64,000 nt of DNA from Platerodrilus igneus (taxonomy: Eukaryota > Arthropoda > Insecta > Coleoptera > Lycidae), in assembly GCA_036346225.1 (NCBI GenBank), contig JARFIW010001488.1, positions 310,001-374,000 on the forward strand, read 5' to 3'. Each line of letters starts with the position of its first letter. Position 1 is the stretch's first letter. The notes beneath the pieces were generated by a model. The model made no database searches. It was given only the letters and a program-made list of their open reading frames with translations, and was not told the DNA's origin. Below, piece after piece: positions 38,662 through 48,019 of this stretch. The position numbers and the translations under genes were made by a program.

Positions 38662-40422
38662 TCATCTCCTCTGGTTCTTGCCAACACCCCTCTTTCCGCT
38701 GAAGAGATGCCTAGGCTTCTCTGAGGTAAAAAGCTTGTCGCTCTCGCTTTTCTTTCCTCTAAGCACTTTCTCAGAAAGAACCTTGTTCGCACGGGCAATT
38801 TTCCTCCTGCCCTCTTCAGTGACTCTGGAAAGCGAGCCTCCCTTCATTTCTGTCGGGCCGGCCTGGGGCTTTTCTGCTGCCACCTCCATCTCGCCCTCCT
38901 TTCCAGCCCTGCTTGCTATTTTCTTGGAAAGCGCGCCCATTTTGAAGCTCTCAGGAATAGTTGCTCGCGACCTGAAGAGGTTCTTCTTCCTCTTTACCTG
39001 CTGCGCGCTGAGAATCCTCTCCTTGACTGCCATTTCTTCTGGGCTCATCAGGTTGTATCTTTTGCCATAGACACTCTCTACGAAGTGCTCCTCCTCCTTC
39101 TCAAGGGCAAGGACCTTCGCCTCGATGTCCCTGTCTACAAAGTCCGCAATGTTTTTCCCATCGATAATCTCTGGAATTGTGTCGTACTTCCACTCGTCCC
39201 TCACAAAGTAGTGTCTGCTGAAGTCTGCAATATACTTCCTGCCCTCCTCGCGGGCCTGCGCCTCTAGCTCTTTCTGGGTTGCTTCCCTCTTTCCAAACTC
39301 GTCTGTCTCCTCCACCCTGCGGACCTCTGGGTCAAATGCGGGGCTCTTGATGTCTAGCATGTTTTTGAACGCCTCGATCCGCTCTCGCTGGAGCTTGATC
39401 TCAACTCTGTTTGCAAGAAGCTCTTCGCAAGCCATGTTTTTTGCCAGGTCGATGTTCTCTTCATGCACCGAGGAGATGCTCACCCATTTAGACTCGCCAA
39501 TTACGGAAAAAAGCGCGCTGCGCTCCGCCTCGACCAGGCCCTCGACTCTCTTTATGTCGCACTTGCTCACCACAAAGAGCACCTGCTTGTCAAAGAAGAG
39601 CGGGCGCAGGGATGCGAACAGAGAGAGCTGTTCTCTGAGCGAGTATCCGCACGTCTCGCTGATGTCTATGAAGTATACAATGCATGCCCTGAGATGGGCG
39701 AGCGCAGTGATGCTCTGCATTTCAATTGTGTTCCTGTTCTCGATTGGGTGGTCGAGGATCCCCGGGGTGTCGATCACCTGCCATCTCAGATGCTTGTAGT
39801 CAAAGTGCCCTACATACAGGCTTTTTGTCGTGAAGGCATACGGCTGCACATCCACCTGCGCCCGCGTGATGGTGTTCATGAAGCTGCTCTTCCCCACGTT
39901 TGGGTATCCGCAGAGGAGCAGAGTTCTTGTGCTTGGGTCGATGTCTGGCATCCTCATCAGATTTTGCCGCACCTCCTCGAGATAGACAAGCGTCTTTGCA
40001 AGCTTCTTTGCCATTGTAGACATCTTTCCTAGCGCAGCCCTCTTCAGCTGCTTGCACCTGTAAAGGGAGTCTCCGTACTTCACGAGCTTCGAGTACTCCT
40101 TGTCCACGCTTGCAATCGCGCTTGAGACCGTCTTGACGTGCCCCAGGGCCATTTTGTAGTGGTCTCTGTCGTACAGCACGTTTATCAGGTCTCCAAGGAA
40201 TGGGTGCACCTCGTCGATCTTTGGAAAGCTTTCCGTTATCTCGCTGAGCTTCTCCTTGTACATGCTTGCTGCGTGCTTGACCTTCCGCACATAGAATGCA
40301 CGGATCCTGCTTATGGCGTAGTGCCTGTGGACCACAGTTGGCGTCCTCCTGTTCGTCTTCCCGAGACACGTGTCTACCAGCACTTCCGCTGTGGGGACTG
40401 TGCCAATGTTCTTGAGAGCCAT
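38662..40422 (-). CDS. NOG1: NOG1 GTPase, 60S ribosome biogenesis
   Basis: A 586-residue protein, intact in one frame. An N-terminal helical bundle (MALKNIGTVPTAEVLVDTCL, PFLGDLINVLYDRDHYKMAL) precedes an Obg-like GTPase domain: P-loop GYPNVGKSSFMN, G2 region QPYAFTTKSLYVG, G3 as DTPGILDHP, and G4 as SKCD, where the usual NKxD is changed. A NOGCT-like charged C-terminus follows with KKNLFRSRATIPES and basic repeats. This order is specific for NOG1, an essential nucleolar factor acting on pre-60S particles. It is slightly shorter than yeast Nog1 (647). The start ATG at 40422 follows an A+T-rich leader. Confidence 0.95.
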   Translation of the reverse strand: MALKNIGTVPTAEVLVDTCLGKTNRRTPTVVHRHYAISRIRAFYVRKVKHAASMYKEKLSEITESFPKIDEVHPFLGDLINVLYDRDHYKMALGHVKTVSSAIASVDKEYSKLVKYGDSLYRCKQLKRAALGKMSTMAKKLAKTLVYLEEVRQNLMRMPDIDPSTRTLLLCGYPNVGKSSFMNTITRAQVDVQPYAFTTKSLYVGHFDYKHLRWQVIDTPGILDHPIENRNTIEMQSITALAHLRACIVYFIDISETCGYSLREQLSLFASLRPLFFDKQVLFVVSKCDIKRVEGLVEAERSALFSVIGESKWVSISSVHEENIDLAKNMACEELLANRVEIKLQRERIEAFKNMLDIKSPAFDPEVRRVEETDEFGKREATQKELEAQAREEGRKYIADFSRHYFVRDEWKYDTIPEIIDGKNIADFVDRDIEAKVLALEKEEEHFVESVYGKRYNLMSPEEMAVKERILSAQQVKRKKNLFRSRATIPESFKMGALSKKIASRAGKEGEMEVAAEKPQAGPTEMKGGSLSRVTEEGRRKIARANKVLSEKVLRGKKSESDKLFTSEKPRHLFSGKRGVGKNQRR

Positions 40423-40517
40423 GTGGCCGAAAAATATTTTTTATTTATTGCGGCTCGCTTCCTGCTCGGGCCGCGACGTTCAGGGCTGGGAATGTGATCG
40501 GCGCGCACTGTCCAGGT

Positions 40518-41000
40518 CTAGACAAAAAGCCTCCTCAGCTCTTCCCTGCCCATCTTGCCTTCTGCGCCGAGCTCCACAAGCGGAAAAAGTTTCTTTATTT
40601 CGCTTGAGGCAGGGCTGTCTCCGCTGTAGACATAGACCTTCTTAGCGCTTCCACCCACGTCGAGGATCTCTTCCGCAGACTTGAAGAAAACAGCAACCCT
40701 GTCCAGGGGCGTGAGCGAGCTGGTTATAGAGAGGACCCTCTTCAGGCTCTTCTCGTCCGCGACGCCAGGAGTGTCCACGATAACCCAGCCCCCGATCCGC
40801 TCCGAATGGGACTCGAGGCTAGGAACAGTTTTTGAGCTGGAGAGCTCTCGGAGAGAGATGTCCACAAAGAACGCAGTCTTCCCGCAGCCCCTCCGCCCCA
40901 CAAGCACAAGCTTTCTCTCTCTGTTGAACCTGAAGATGAGCCTGTACAGGGCACACGTCAGCACACCTGCGGCGAGGACAACCAGAAGCGCAAGAAACAT
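40518..41000 (-). CDS. Signal recognition particle receptor beta-like GTPase
   Basis: About 160 residues from the ATG at 41000. Residues 1-20 are a hydrophobic segment (MFLALLVVLAAGVLTCALYR), an N-terminal membrane anchor. A small GTPase-like domain follows: P-loop GRRGCGKTAFF, G2-like SKTVPSLESH, and G3 as VIVDTPGV. An NKxD motif is not clear. Membrane anchor plus divergent Arf-like GTPase matches SR-beta, which holds the SRP receptor at the ER. The frame extends 14 codons upstream to a GTG, not needed. It is shorter than yeast SRP102 (244). Another membrane-anchored small GTPase is possible. Confidence 0.62.
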   Translation of the reverse strand: MFLALLVVLAAGVLTCALYRLIFRFNRERKLVLVGRRGCGKTAFFVDISLRELSSSKTVPSLESHSERIGGWVIVDTPGVADEKSLKRVLSITSSLTPLDRVAVFFKSAEEILDVGGSAKKVYVYSGDSPASSEIKKLFPLVELGAEGKMGREELRRLFV

Positions 41001-41101
41001 AGAGAAAAAGAAAATGTAAGTTATATGTCGGGAATCGGACACAGCAGGCGATTGGTTCTTTTTGGTGCCGAAGGGTTAAAAGGAGCAGGAGGGCGGGCGG
41101 C

Positions 41102-41659
41102 ATGGAGCAGCTGTGCCAGTGTTGTGCCGATCTGCTCAACTACGTAAAGTACTCACTCTGCGGATCCTCCATAAAGGTGTGTGTGGTGGGGCCCTCTGGC
41201 AGCGGGAAAACGACTTTTTGCAAGTACTTTGCAGGCGAGCGGTTTGATCGCGCACCGCGGGAAACCGCAGGGGTGAGGACAAAGGGGTTTAATAGAGAGG
41301 GCATGAACGGAGTGTTCTACGAGGTTGGAGGGGACGAGGAGTTCATAAATCTCACGGATATCTACTACAGGAAGTCTGATGTTCTCTTCTTCATGGTGGA
41401 CGCAACGGCGCCAGAGAGCTTTGAGGATGCAAAGGAGCGCCTGCGGGGGCTCCTTTACAGAAACAGGAAGCTGAACAAGCCCATCCTCGTGCTGTGCAAC
41501 AAGAATGACGTGGAGGGCGCGCAGAAGTGCAGAGACATCGTTCTGAGCATCGGGCTGGACGCGCTGATGGACAGGGACGTGTCCTGCTACTCGGTGTCCT
41601 CGCTGACCGAGTCAAACTTCAGCCTGGTTCTAGAGTGGCTGAGAAAAAACACACCGTGA
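41102..41659 (+). CDS. ARF-like small GTPase
   Basis: A 185-residue protein. Visible GTPase motifs are the P-loop GPSGSGKTTFCKYF, the switch II region YEVGGDEEFINL (the ARF-type W-D-x-G-G is reduced to xVGGDEE) and the base-binding NKND in LVLCNKNDVEGAQ. The C-terminal end lacks a prenylation Cys box. There is no Gly at position 2, so no myristoylation as in true ARFs; the N-terminus is instead rich in Cys (MEQLCQCCADLL). It is probably a divergent ARL or SAR1 relative in membrane traffic. The stop is TGA overlapping AATAAA (TGAATAAAG). Confidence 0.75.
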   Translation: MEQLCQCCADLLNYVKYSLCGSSIKVCVVGPSGSGKTTFCKYFAGERFDRAPRETAGVRTKGFNREGMNGVFYEVGGDEEFINLTDIYYRKSDVLFFMVDATAPESFEDAKERLRGLLYRNRKLNKPILVLCNKNDVEGAQKCRDIVLSIGLDALMDRDVSCYSVSSLTESNFSLVLEWLRKNTP

Positions 41660-41720
41660 ATAAAGGGTGTTTGTTTATCGTGGATATTCGGCGTATTAAT
41701 TGGCGTGCATGGTGTAAACA

Positions 41721-42884
41721 ATGCTGAAGAGCGTGTTCATAGAGAGTATGAACCAGCCAATCACAAACTGGCTAGCCCTCAACTACGTTGCAAGCAAAGA
41801 CACCTCCATTCCCCGGTGCCTGATTTACCAGCACTATTGCGAGGATTTCCGGAAGGAGGGGATCGAGCCCCTTAATACTGCTATGTTTGGAAAGGTGATA
41901 AAGATGGCATTTCCCTTTATTAAGAGCAGGCGGCTGGGAAACAGAGGGAACTCGAAGTACCACTACTTCGGGGTGGCTCCGCGGAACAGCGCAGTGCAGA
42001 TGCAGATCTCGGTGGAAGAGTCTGAGCACGAGAAGAAGTTCGTCAAGGAATACAAGGCCCTGCATGAGAGGGTATTCGGGTGCCTGGTTGAGGGGGACTT
42101 CCCAGAGGCGTACCGCGAGATGAAGGCTTTCTGGGGCGCGGCAGGAAGACACCTCTCCCTCACAAAAAACCTTGTGTCCACTTGTCTTGCCACGGAGAAA
42201 GACTTCTTCGCAAAGGTGAAGCGCGCGTTTTTTCGGGCAGGGGCAGGTGTGGACGAACAAAAGCTTTTCGCCATCAAGGAAACTGCTAAAAACCTTATCC
42301 TGATGGTGCAGAAGTCTGTATGCGCAAATGTGAGCAAGTTCTCGCAAACACGGGTGGACAGCTACATGAAGCACCTCTCGGGGCTGAACTCGCTTGCCAA
42401 CCTGCACAGAATGGCCCGCATGTTGCAGGAGGAGTATCAGGAGAAGCCCCAGGTGGAGGAGGCTCTCGACAGCTTCGGAGAAAAAACGTACCTCCTCAGG
42501 GAGTCTGCCGGAGCGGGGAAGTCTGCTCTGCTGCACGAGGATGCGCTGGCCTTGCTCTTGCACTACTGTGCCTCTCCCTCATTCGACGAGTTCCTGCGGA
42601 CCCTAGACGACTTTGTCTTCTCGACTATTTTAAGAAAGGAGAAGTTTTCTGCCGAGGAGATCTCTTCTCAGTTCACGCACTTCCTGCTCGAGTCCCTCTG
42701 TATGTGCAGGTCATCCCCCAGGTCGCTGGCTGTGCTCTGCGCATTCTTTGTCGAGTATTTCAGGGTCCTTTTCTCCTCGCTTGTGCAGGGCTCTGTCTTC
42801 CAGGAGCTTGAGGCGCCTGTGCAGGGCGAAAGTAAGAAGCAAAAGGAGTGCCGGTCTTTTGTCTCCCAAATCATCACGCAGTAG
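41721..42884 (+). CDS. RFX-family transcription factor
   Basis: A 387-residue protein. The N-terminal 90 residues form an RFX winged-helix DNA-binding domain: ITNWLALNYVASKDTSIPRC, LIYQHYC, PLNTAMFGKVIKMAFPFIKS and the hallmark RRLGNRGNSKYHYFGV. The remaining 300 residues are helical and should correspond to the dimerisation region of RFX proteins. In yeasts the relative Crt1/Sak1 controls DNA-damage and cell-cycle genes; the target here is unknown. The start ATG at 41721 leaves only a short N-terminus before the domain. AATAAA follows 7 bases after the stop. Intact. Confidence 0.93.
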   Translation: MLKSVFIESMNQPITNWLALNYVASKDTSIPRCLIYQHYCEDFRKEGIEPLNTAMFGKVIKMAFPFIKSRRLGNRGNSKYHYFGVAPRNSAVQMQISVEESEHEKKFVKEYKALHERVFGCLVEGDFPEAYREMKAFWGAAGRHLSLTKNLVSTCLATEKDFFAKVKRAFFRAGAGVDEQKLFAIKETAKNLILMVQKSVCANVSKFSQTRVDSYMKHLSGLNSLANLHRMARMLQEEYQEKPQVEEALDSFGEKTYLLRESAGAGKSALLHEDALALLLHYCASPSFDEFLRTLDDFVFSTILRKEKFSAEEISSQFTHFLLESLCMCRSSPRSLAVLCAFFVEYFRVLFSSLVQGSVFQELEAPVQGESKKQKECRSFVSQIITQ

Positions 42885-43023
42885 ACAATAATAAAGAAAA
42901 GTGAGATATGCTGCTGCTCTTCTTTATTTAAATGAGCTAGAAGGAAAGGCTTCTAGTCCAAAAGATCTCCGGCGGCTCGACTCCACCGGGCTGCAACGCG
43001 GATGGAGTGGCGTTTCTTGGTAG

Positions 43024-43929
43024 CTAACCCTCGTGCTCTCCAGACTGGTGCCACAAGTAGATTCCGCTTGAGATCGTCGCGAACTGGGAGTAGACTGGGT
43101 TGAACTTCATATCTACATGCTCAGCGCCCTGAAGAGGAAGGGTTGCAATCTTCTTCAGTCCCTGCACAGAGAGCACGCTGACTCCCTCTGCAGACAGAGT
43201 GAGGACATAGTTTGAGTCGCACGTGAAGCAGGAGGGCTTCTGCCCGCTTTTAAGCAAGAGATCAACTATCTCTCCGTCGAGAGGATCCACGAGGAAGAGA
43301 AACCCCTCAGAGAACAAGATGCACTTCTGTCCGTCCCAAGAATACTCCACAGAACACGCCTTGCTCTCAGGAAGCGCAATGCTCCTCGAGAAGTACGGGC
43401 CCGAGCTGTACGCACGGGAGTCGAAGAGGCTCATGGAGCTGCCGCCTTCGAAGAAAATCGAGAAGACCAGCCCATCGGGCGAAAATGCAACCGCAGGAGA
43501 CCCCCTGCTTAGCAAAGAGCCGACCGGGCCTTTGCTCCTGCTGTCCCAGAAAAGGACTTTTTCTCCGCTGCTTGCGCTTAAAGCCAGGTCACTTATGGGG
43601 CTGGCCGTAATTGCGTGAGGTGCAATTTTGTGCCCCTCAAACCTTCTGATTATCTTGCTGCTGGCCAGAGAAAGAAGGTCGACTGCTCCCCTACCCTCTC
43701 TGGACAAGAAGAGCTTTTCCAGCCCCGCAGGCTCTATCTCCCTGAGATTCGAGCTGAGCGCAATGCTCCCGCTCTCCAGCCCCCTCACGGAGTCGACAAA
43801 GTGGAGTGCGCCCTCTCCACAGACAGCGAGATAGGAGCCGTCCGCGGCGTACTTCAGGAGGGAGGGGCGCTCGCACTCAAGGAAACGGGCAGTCCTGAAG
43901 GAAGAAACTGTTGCAGAGGAAAGCTCCAT
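43024..43929 (-). CDS. WDR82/SWD2-like WD-repeat protein
   Basis: A 301-residue propeller with about seven blades. The opening SFRTARFLECERPSLLKYAA, the blade IIRRFEGHKIAPHAITASPI, the stretch VLFWDSRSKGPVGSLL and SPAVAFSPDGLVFSIFFEG followed by MSLFDSRAYSSGPY follow the order of SWD2/WDR82. That protein is shared by the COMPASS histone H3K4 methyltransferase and the cleavage/polyadenylation machinery. The end IYLWHQSGEHEG fits the last blade. Length is normal (yeast Swd2: 329). It is divergent from CBF5, with 31 bases between start codons. Intact. Confidence 0.78.
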   Translation of the reverse strand: MELSSATVSSFRTARFLECERPSLLKYAADGSYLAVCGEGALHFVDSVRGLESGSIALSSNLREIEPAGLEKLFLSREGRGAVDLLSLASSKIIRRFEGHKIAPHAITASPISDLALSASSGEKVLFWDSRSKGPVGSLLSRGSPAVAFSPDGLVFSIFFEGGSSMSLFDSRAYSSGPYFSRSIALPESKACSVEYSWDGQKCILFSEGFLFLVDPLDGEIVDLLLKSGQKPSCFTCDSNYVLTLSAEGVSVLSVQGLKKIATLPLQGAEHVDMKFNPVYSQFATISSGIYLWHQSGEHEG

Positions 43930-43960
43930 GAAAAGGCCAAAATTTTTATTCTAAATCAGC

Positions 43961-45163
43961 ATGAGCGAAAGCGCGGCGCAAAACGCAGCCGGATCAGCAG
44001 TGGCAGACAAGCTTGCTGCAGCGATGAAAAAGGAAAGGGGGCAGATGACCAACTCCGAGAAGTGGCCTCTTCTTCTGCGGGGGGTTGAGGAGATGAACGT
44101 AAAGACAACCAAGTATACGCCAACAAACTGTGGGCACTCGCCAGACAGCAGGCCGATCGACGTCCACTTGAAGTACGGGGTGATCAATCTGGACAAGCCC
44201 TGCAACCCCAGCTCGCACGAAGTCGTTTCGTGGATAAAAAACATCCTCCGCTGCTCGAAGACCGGGCACAGCGGAACCCTGGATCCTGCCGTATCTGGAT
44301 GTCTTCCGGTTTGCCTGAACAGAGCCACCAGAATTGCCAAGGCGCAGCAAGATGCAGGGAAAGAGTACGTGGCCGTGGTGAAGTTCGAGTCGGACGTGAG
44401 CGAGGAGCAGTTCAGAGAGACGCTGCGTAAGTTCCAGGGCCCCCTTCTTCAGAGGCCCCCTCTCCAGTGCGCAGTGAAGAGAGACCTGCGCATAAGAAAG
44501 ATCGAGGCAAACGTGTTTCTAGACTTTGATCCAGAGAGGAAGCTGGGGATGTTTCGCACCGCGTGCGAGGCGGGTACATACATACGGACTCTCTGCGTGC
44601 ACATCGGGCTTGCGCTCGGAGTGAAGTCGCACATGGCAGAGCTGAGAAGGGTGAGGAGCGGCAGCGTGGACGAGGCTGCGCTGGTCACCATGCACGACGT
44701 CCTCGATGCGATGTACCTGTACGACAGGTCTCGCGACGAGTCCTATCTCAGGAAAGTTGTTCTTCCCCTTGAGGCTCTGCTCACCGGGTACCCCCGCGTC
44801 ATCGTGAAGGACAGCTCGGTCGATGCCGTTTGCCACGGAGGACAGCTGACAATCCCCGGAGTGCTGCGGTACGATGAATTTGTCGCGGGAGATACGATTG
44901 TGCTGGTCACTCCAAAGGGAGAGGCAGTTGCCCTGTGCAAGGCTGTCATGGGCGCCTCGGAGGTCAGCGTGGTGGACCACGGGGAGGTGTGCAAGACCAA
45001 GCGAGTCATTATGGAAAAGGACACATATAGGAGGCAGTGGAAGCTTGGGGGAGGGTCTGTCCCGGTGAAGAGCGAGGAAAGCGAGACGGCTGCGCAAGAT
45101 CAAGAGCCTCATAAGAGAAAAGAGGACGTAGAGCAGAGAAAGGTAAGGAAAATATCCAAATAA
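43961..45163 (+). CDS. CBF5: CBF5/dyskerin, H/ACA pseudouridine synthase
   Basis: A 400-residue protein in one frame. The TruB-type catalytic domain has the active-site Asp in CSKTGHSGTLDPAVSGCLPV, with the family N-terminus GVINLDKPCNPSSHEVVSWI and the motif GTYIRTLCVHIG. The PUA domain follows (PRVIVKDSSVDAVCHGGQLT). The Lys/Glu-rich nuclear tail is short. CBF5 is the catalytic subunit of H/ACA snoRNPs that modify rRNA, and also part of telomerase RNP in many eukaryotes. The stop lies in AAA TAA A, inside a poly(A) signal. It is followed by PCNA on the same strand only 29 bases later. Confidence 0.97.
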   Translation: MSESAAQNAAGSAVADKLAAAMKKERGQMTNSEKWPLLLRGVEEMNVKTTKYTPTNCGHSPDSRPIDVHLKYGVINLDKPCNPSSHEVVSWIKNILRCSKTGHSGTLDPAVSGCLPVCLNRATRIAKAQQDAGKEYVAVVKFESDVSEEQFRETLRKFQGPLLQRPPLQCAVKRDLRIRKIEANVFLDFDPERKLGMFRTACEAGTYIRTLCVHIGLALGVKSHMAELRRVRSGSVDEAALVTMHDVLDAMYLYDRSRDESYLRKVVLPLEALLTGYPRVIVKDSSVDAVCHGGQLTIPGVLRYDEFVAGDTIVLVTPKGEAVALCKAVMGASEVSVVDHGEVCKTKRVIMEKDTYRRQWKLGGGSVPVKSEESETAAQDQEPHKRKEDVEQRKVRKISK

Positions 45164-45192
45164 AGGATTTATTTTTCGTTTTTTTGCGCGGG

Positions 45193-46032
45193 ATGTTCGA
45201 ACTGAAGCTGGGGAAGAGCGAGCTCGTGCAGAGCGAGGAGAAGAGCGTCGAGACGAGGGCCACGGACCGCTGCACTCTCGATATGTTCCGGAAGATCTTT
45301 GAGTGTGTGGCAGAGATCGCCAAAGAGGTCGAGATGAAGATTGTCGACGAGGGCATATCTGTGCAGGTGATGGACTCGATGCAGATCGCGATGGTCGAGA
45401 TGCTCCTGCGCAAAGAGGCGTTCGAAGGATACAGGTGCGACAGGAAAATCAGCCTGGGCACTCCGCTCGTGCACCTCCTCAGGATCCTGAAGCATCTCTC
45501 TGGGGAGGCAGGAGCCTCTGTCCTACTCTCTGCAGACGACGATGCGTCTGCCATGACCATTGTGAACGAAAGCATACAGAAGAGACACTCGTACCAGATC
45601 AAGCTCTTTTCGATGGACGAAGGCACAGAGTACGGGTTCCCGGAAGTCGATTACGATGTAGTTCTGAAGATGACCTTCGCAGAGTTCCAGCGAATCTGCA
45701 AATGCTTCGGGGCGTTTGGGGATACGCTGAAGATAGAGGCATCGAGCGCAGGGGTGGTTTTTTCCCAGGAGTCCGATGTGGGCACGTGCGAGGTGGCTCT
45801 GATGAGCGACAAGAGCGGAGAGAACAAGGAAAACGGGCAGAGCTTTGGAATGGAGATCAAGAAGAATCTTTCCATCCGGCTGACCTCCAGGTACTTTACG
45901 GTCTTCGGAAAGTCTTGCATCAGCAGCGACGTCGTCATCCGCCTTGCCTCGGAAATGCCTGCCCTGCTCTCGTTCCCGATGAACAAAGCGGGCTACCTCA
46001 ACTTCTTTATTGCACCAAAGAATGACGAATAA
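45193..46032 (+). CDS. POL30: PCNA sliding clamp
   Basis: A 279-residue clamp protein; the start is ATG 45193 (MFELKLGKSELV), the first Met of the conserved N-terminus. Two clamp domains are readable: the first with SVQVMDSMQIAMVEMLLRKE (the H-VxLVxL region), the second ending with the C-terminal VIRLASEMPALLSFPMNKAG and YLNFFIAPKNDE (the lAPK-x-x-x end of PCNA). It is about 20 residues longer than usual because of a loop around SDKSGENKENGQS. PCNA tethers replicative polymerases and repair factors. The stop is GAA TAA A, nested in AATAAA. Intact. Confidence 0.96.
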   Translation: MFELKLGKSELVQSEEKSVETRATDRCTLDMFRKIFECVAEIAKEVEMKIVDEGISVQVMDSMQIAMVEMLLRKEAFEGYRCDRKISLGTPLVHLLRILKHLSGEAGASVLLSADDDASAMTIVNESIQKRHSYQIKLFSMDEGTEYGFPEVDYDVVLKMTFAEFQRICKCFGAFGDTLKIEASSAGVVFSQESDVGTCEVALMSDKSGENKENGQSFGMEIKKNLSIRLTSRYFTVFGKSCISSDVVIRLASEMPALLSFPMNKAGYLNFFIAPKNDE

Positions 46033-46054
46033 ACAAAGCCGCCGGCCTGCTCCT

Positions 46055-47850
46055 TTATCTCTCTCCTACGCCCAGCTTTCCAGGTCCCTGGCGGGTGTCT
46101 TCCAACAGATAGCAAGTCACAAGCTCGCCATGCCTCCTCAGGAGAAGCGCATACCTATCCGTATTCCGCGGGGCATCGATTAAGATGCTTGCTCCTTCAA
46201 AAACCGCGTGCTTTCTCTTCAGATGCACAAAGTGAGACGCACCCGCACCGCATCTGCACAAAGTCCACAGCATCTCTTTTGCACTGTCTATCACGCAGCA
46301 CTTGGTGCACATGTAGTACCTCAGGCACCTTTGTGCCAGAATCTCTGCAACAAGCGGGCTGTTTTTTCTGAGAAACAAAGTTGCTTCTGGGCCAGAAAGA
46401 AGCTCTTCCAGCGAGGGGATTCTGGGGACAGCCTTCAGAAGAGCAGCAGCCATGTCCTCTATCGCCCTGGCGACACTTGTGTGCCGCATCTTCACGCAGT
46501 TGTTAATTGGATGGCTCGGCGGATAGGCCGCCCACTCGAGCACGCCTGACCCGTGCACCACACTGCTGATTGTGCGCTCTTTTATGTCTTTGGCAAAAAG
46601 ATTCTTGAGCGAAACATATGTTCCGGGAACAAGGATCTTTTCCATGTCCACCCTGTCCCAAAGCTGCAGAAGCAGTATTCTTCCTGAGAAGTCGGTGAGA
46701 TGGATTACAAGGCACAACTGCCCGCTCTTGGAGACGGACACCACCTGGACATGTGTGTGAAGCAGGTCCCCGCCCGTACATCAGCAAGTGCCATGTATCT
46801 TGGGCTGCTTTTGTGGTAATGCTCGCGAATCTCCCGCAGAACAGCCCTGTCGCTCTCGGGATAGTCGTATTCCTCAGAAAAACATTCCTTTATCGGAGAG
46901 AGCGGGTGCACGGGATCTGCTCCAAAGAGAAAGTACCTGCAGCTCTTGTTTGCCACCCCGCTTACCATGTTTCCAGTGTACTTCTGCACTCTCAGCAAAG
47001 GAAACTTGATAATGATGTCCGTGCCCAGGTCCAGGCGAGGAAGCTTCTCCATGTCCTTGTAGAACATCTGCACAACGAACTGGGAGGCCCCTGCAAGAGA
47101 CTCATCAACGAGGTAGAGGGATCTGTGGTAGTCGGATCCGCTGCTCTTCTTTATCTCAGTAAAGCTCCTGATCAGCCCAAAAACGTCTTCGTATGTCCGC
47201 GGCTCTGTGAGGTCCTTCAGGAAGGTCCTTCTGCAAGAAAAAGTCTTCTCGCCCGCTTCTTCGCCATTCATGAGAGAAACTTCTCTGCTAACACGTGTTT
47301 TAAGGAGCTCTCTCTCCACAGAAGACTCCTCCTTATTTTCTTTCTCAGCACTCTCTTCTGTATGCTTCTCAAGGCGCCTCTCGCTGTCTTTCTTCTCTTG
47401 TCCTTCTTCCTTTATGGTGGGGCCCTGGAATACATTCTCCATTCTGCTTGCCTCATCCAAGTCTCTTTCTCTGGAGGCCTCTGCAGAAGCGGGATATTGC
47501 AAGCTTTCTCCCATACATTTATTGCTTCCGCTGCCGTCTATCTCGCCTTCCTGCTTGGTCTCCTTTGCATCCTTAGCCTCTTTCAGGAGAGGAGTAATTT
47601 TTGGGCTCTTCTTCCTGTGGATCTCGCCGCCCATGCTCTTAGCGTACAAAATGGTTCCGCTTTCCGGGATGGGAGGAAGGTCTGCAAAGACAATCCTGTC
47701 TTGCAAATTAATCTTGTTCAGGCAGTTTGTTTCACTCTTGCTGAAGGCTATTTGGCAGTTCCTATTTTTGCTGTACACGAACGCTGTGATGTGTAGCCTG
47801 CCCTTCCTCCCTACAGCCACTTCTTTAACGCTAACAGCCGTCCTCTTCAT
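46055..47850 (-). CDS. POT1-like telomere end-binding protein, one frameshift
   Basis: About 600 residues over two frames. The N-terminal 60 residues may form an OB strand set (GRKGRLHITAFVYSKNRNCQ), followed by a low-complexity acidic linker. A Telo_bind-type OB fold comes next: RTYEDVFGLIRSFTEIKKSS, SLYLVDESLAGASQFVVQMF and IIIKFPLLRVQKYTGNMVSG. The second frame carries another OB-like segment (SGQLCLVIHLTDFSGRILLL) and a possible zinc ribbon (YMCTKCC with CRCGAG). This resembles POT1, which binds the single-stranded telomere end. The frame breaks at the C4 run 46768-46771. The start ATG at 47850 is within an A+T-rich leader. RPA-like proteins are the main alternative. Confidence 0.62.
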
Positions 47851-48019
47851 CGCGAAGGAAAAGAAAAAAATATATGAGGGCTGCACGGAGATTTAGAGCC
47901 ACTTTGCAGGCAGAACATGCAGAGCCGGAGGAGAGTGGTCAAAGATAAATCAATCTCTACTTTAATTAAAACTCAGTGTTTACTGCCCCCTACTTATTTT
48001 GCTCGAAAATTAAAATCCG

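Noticed and set aside
42937..43010. tRNA-like T-arm (GGCTCGACTCC) and a 7-bp hairpin (CTAGAAG/CTTCTAG) between RFX and SWD2
   Set aside because: No matching acceptor stem, D-arm or anticodon arm could be folded around them, and the T-loop lacks the usual first T.
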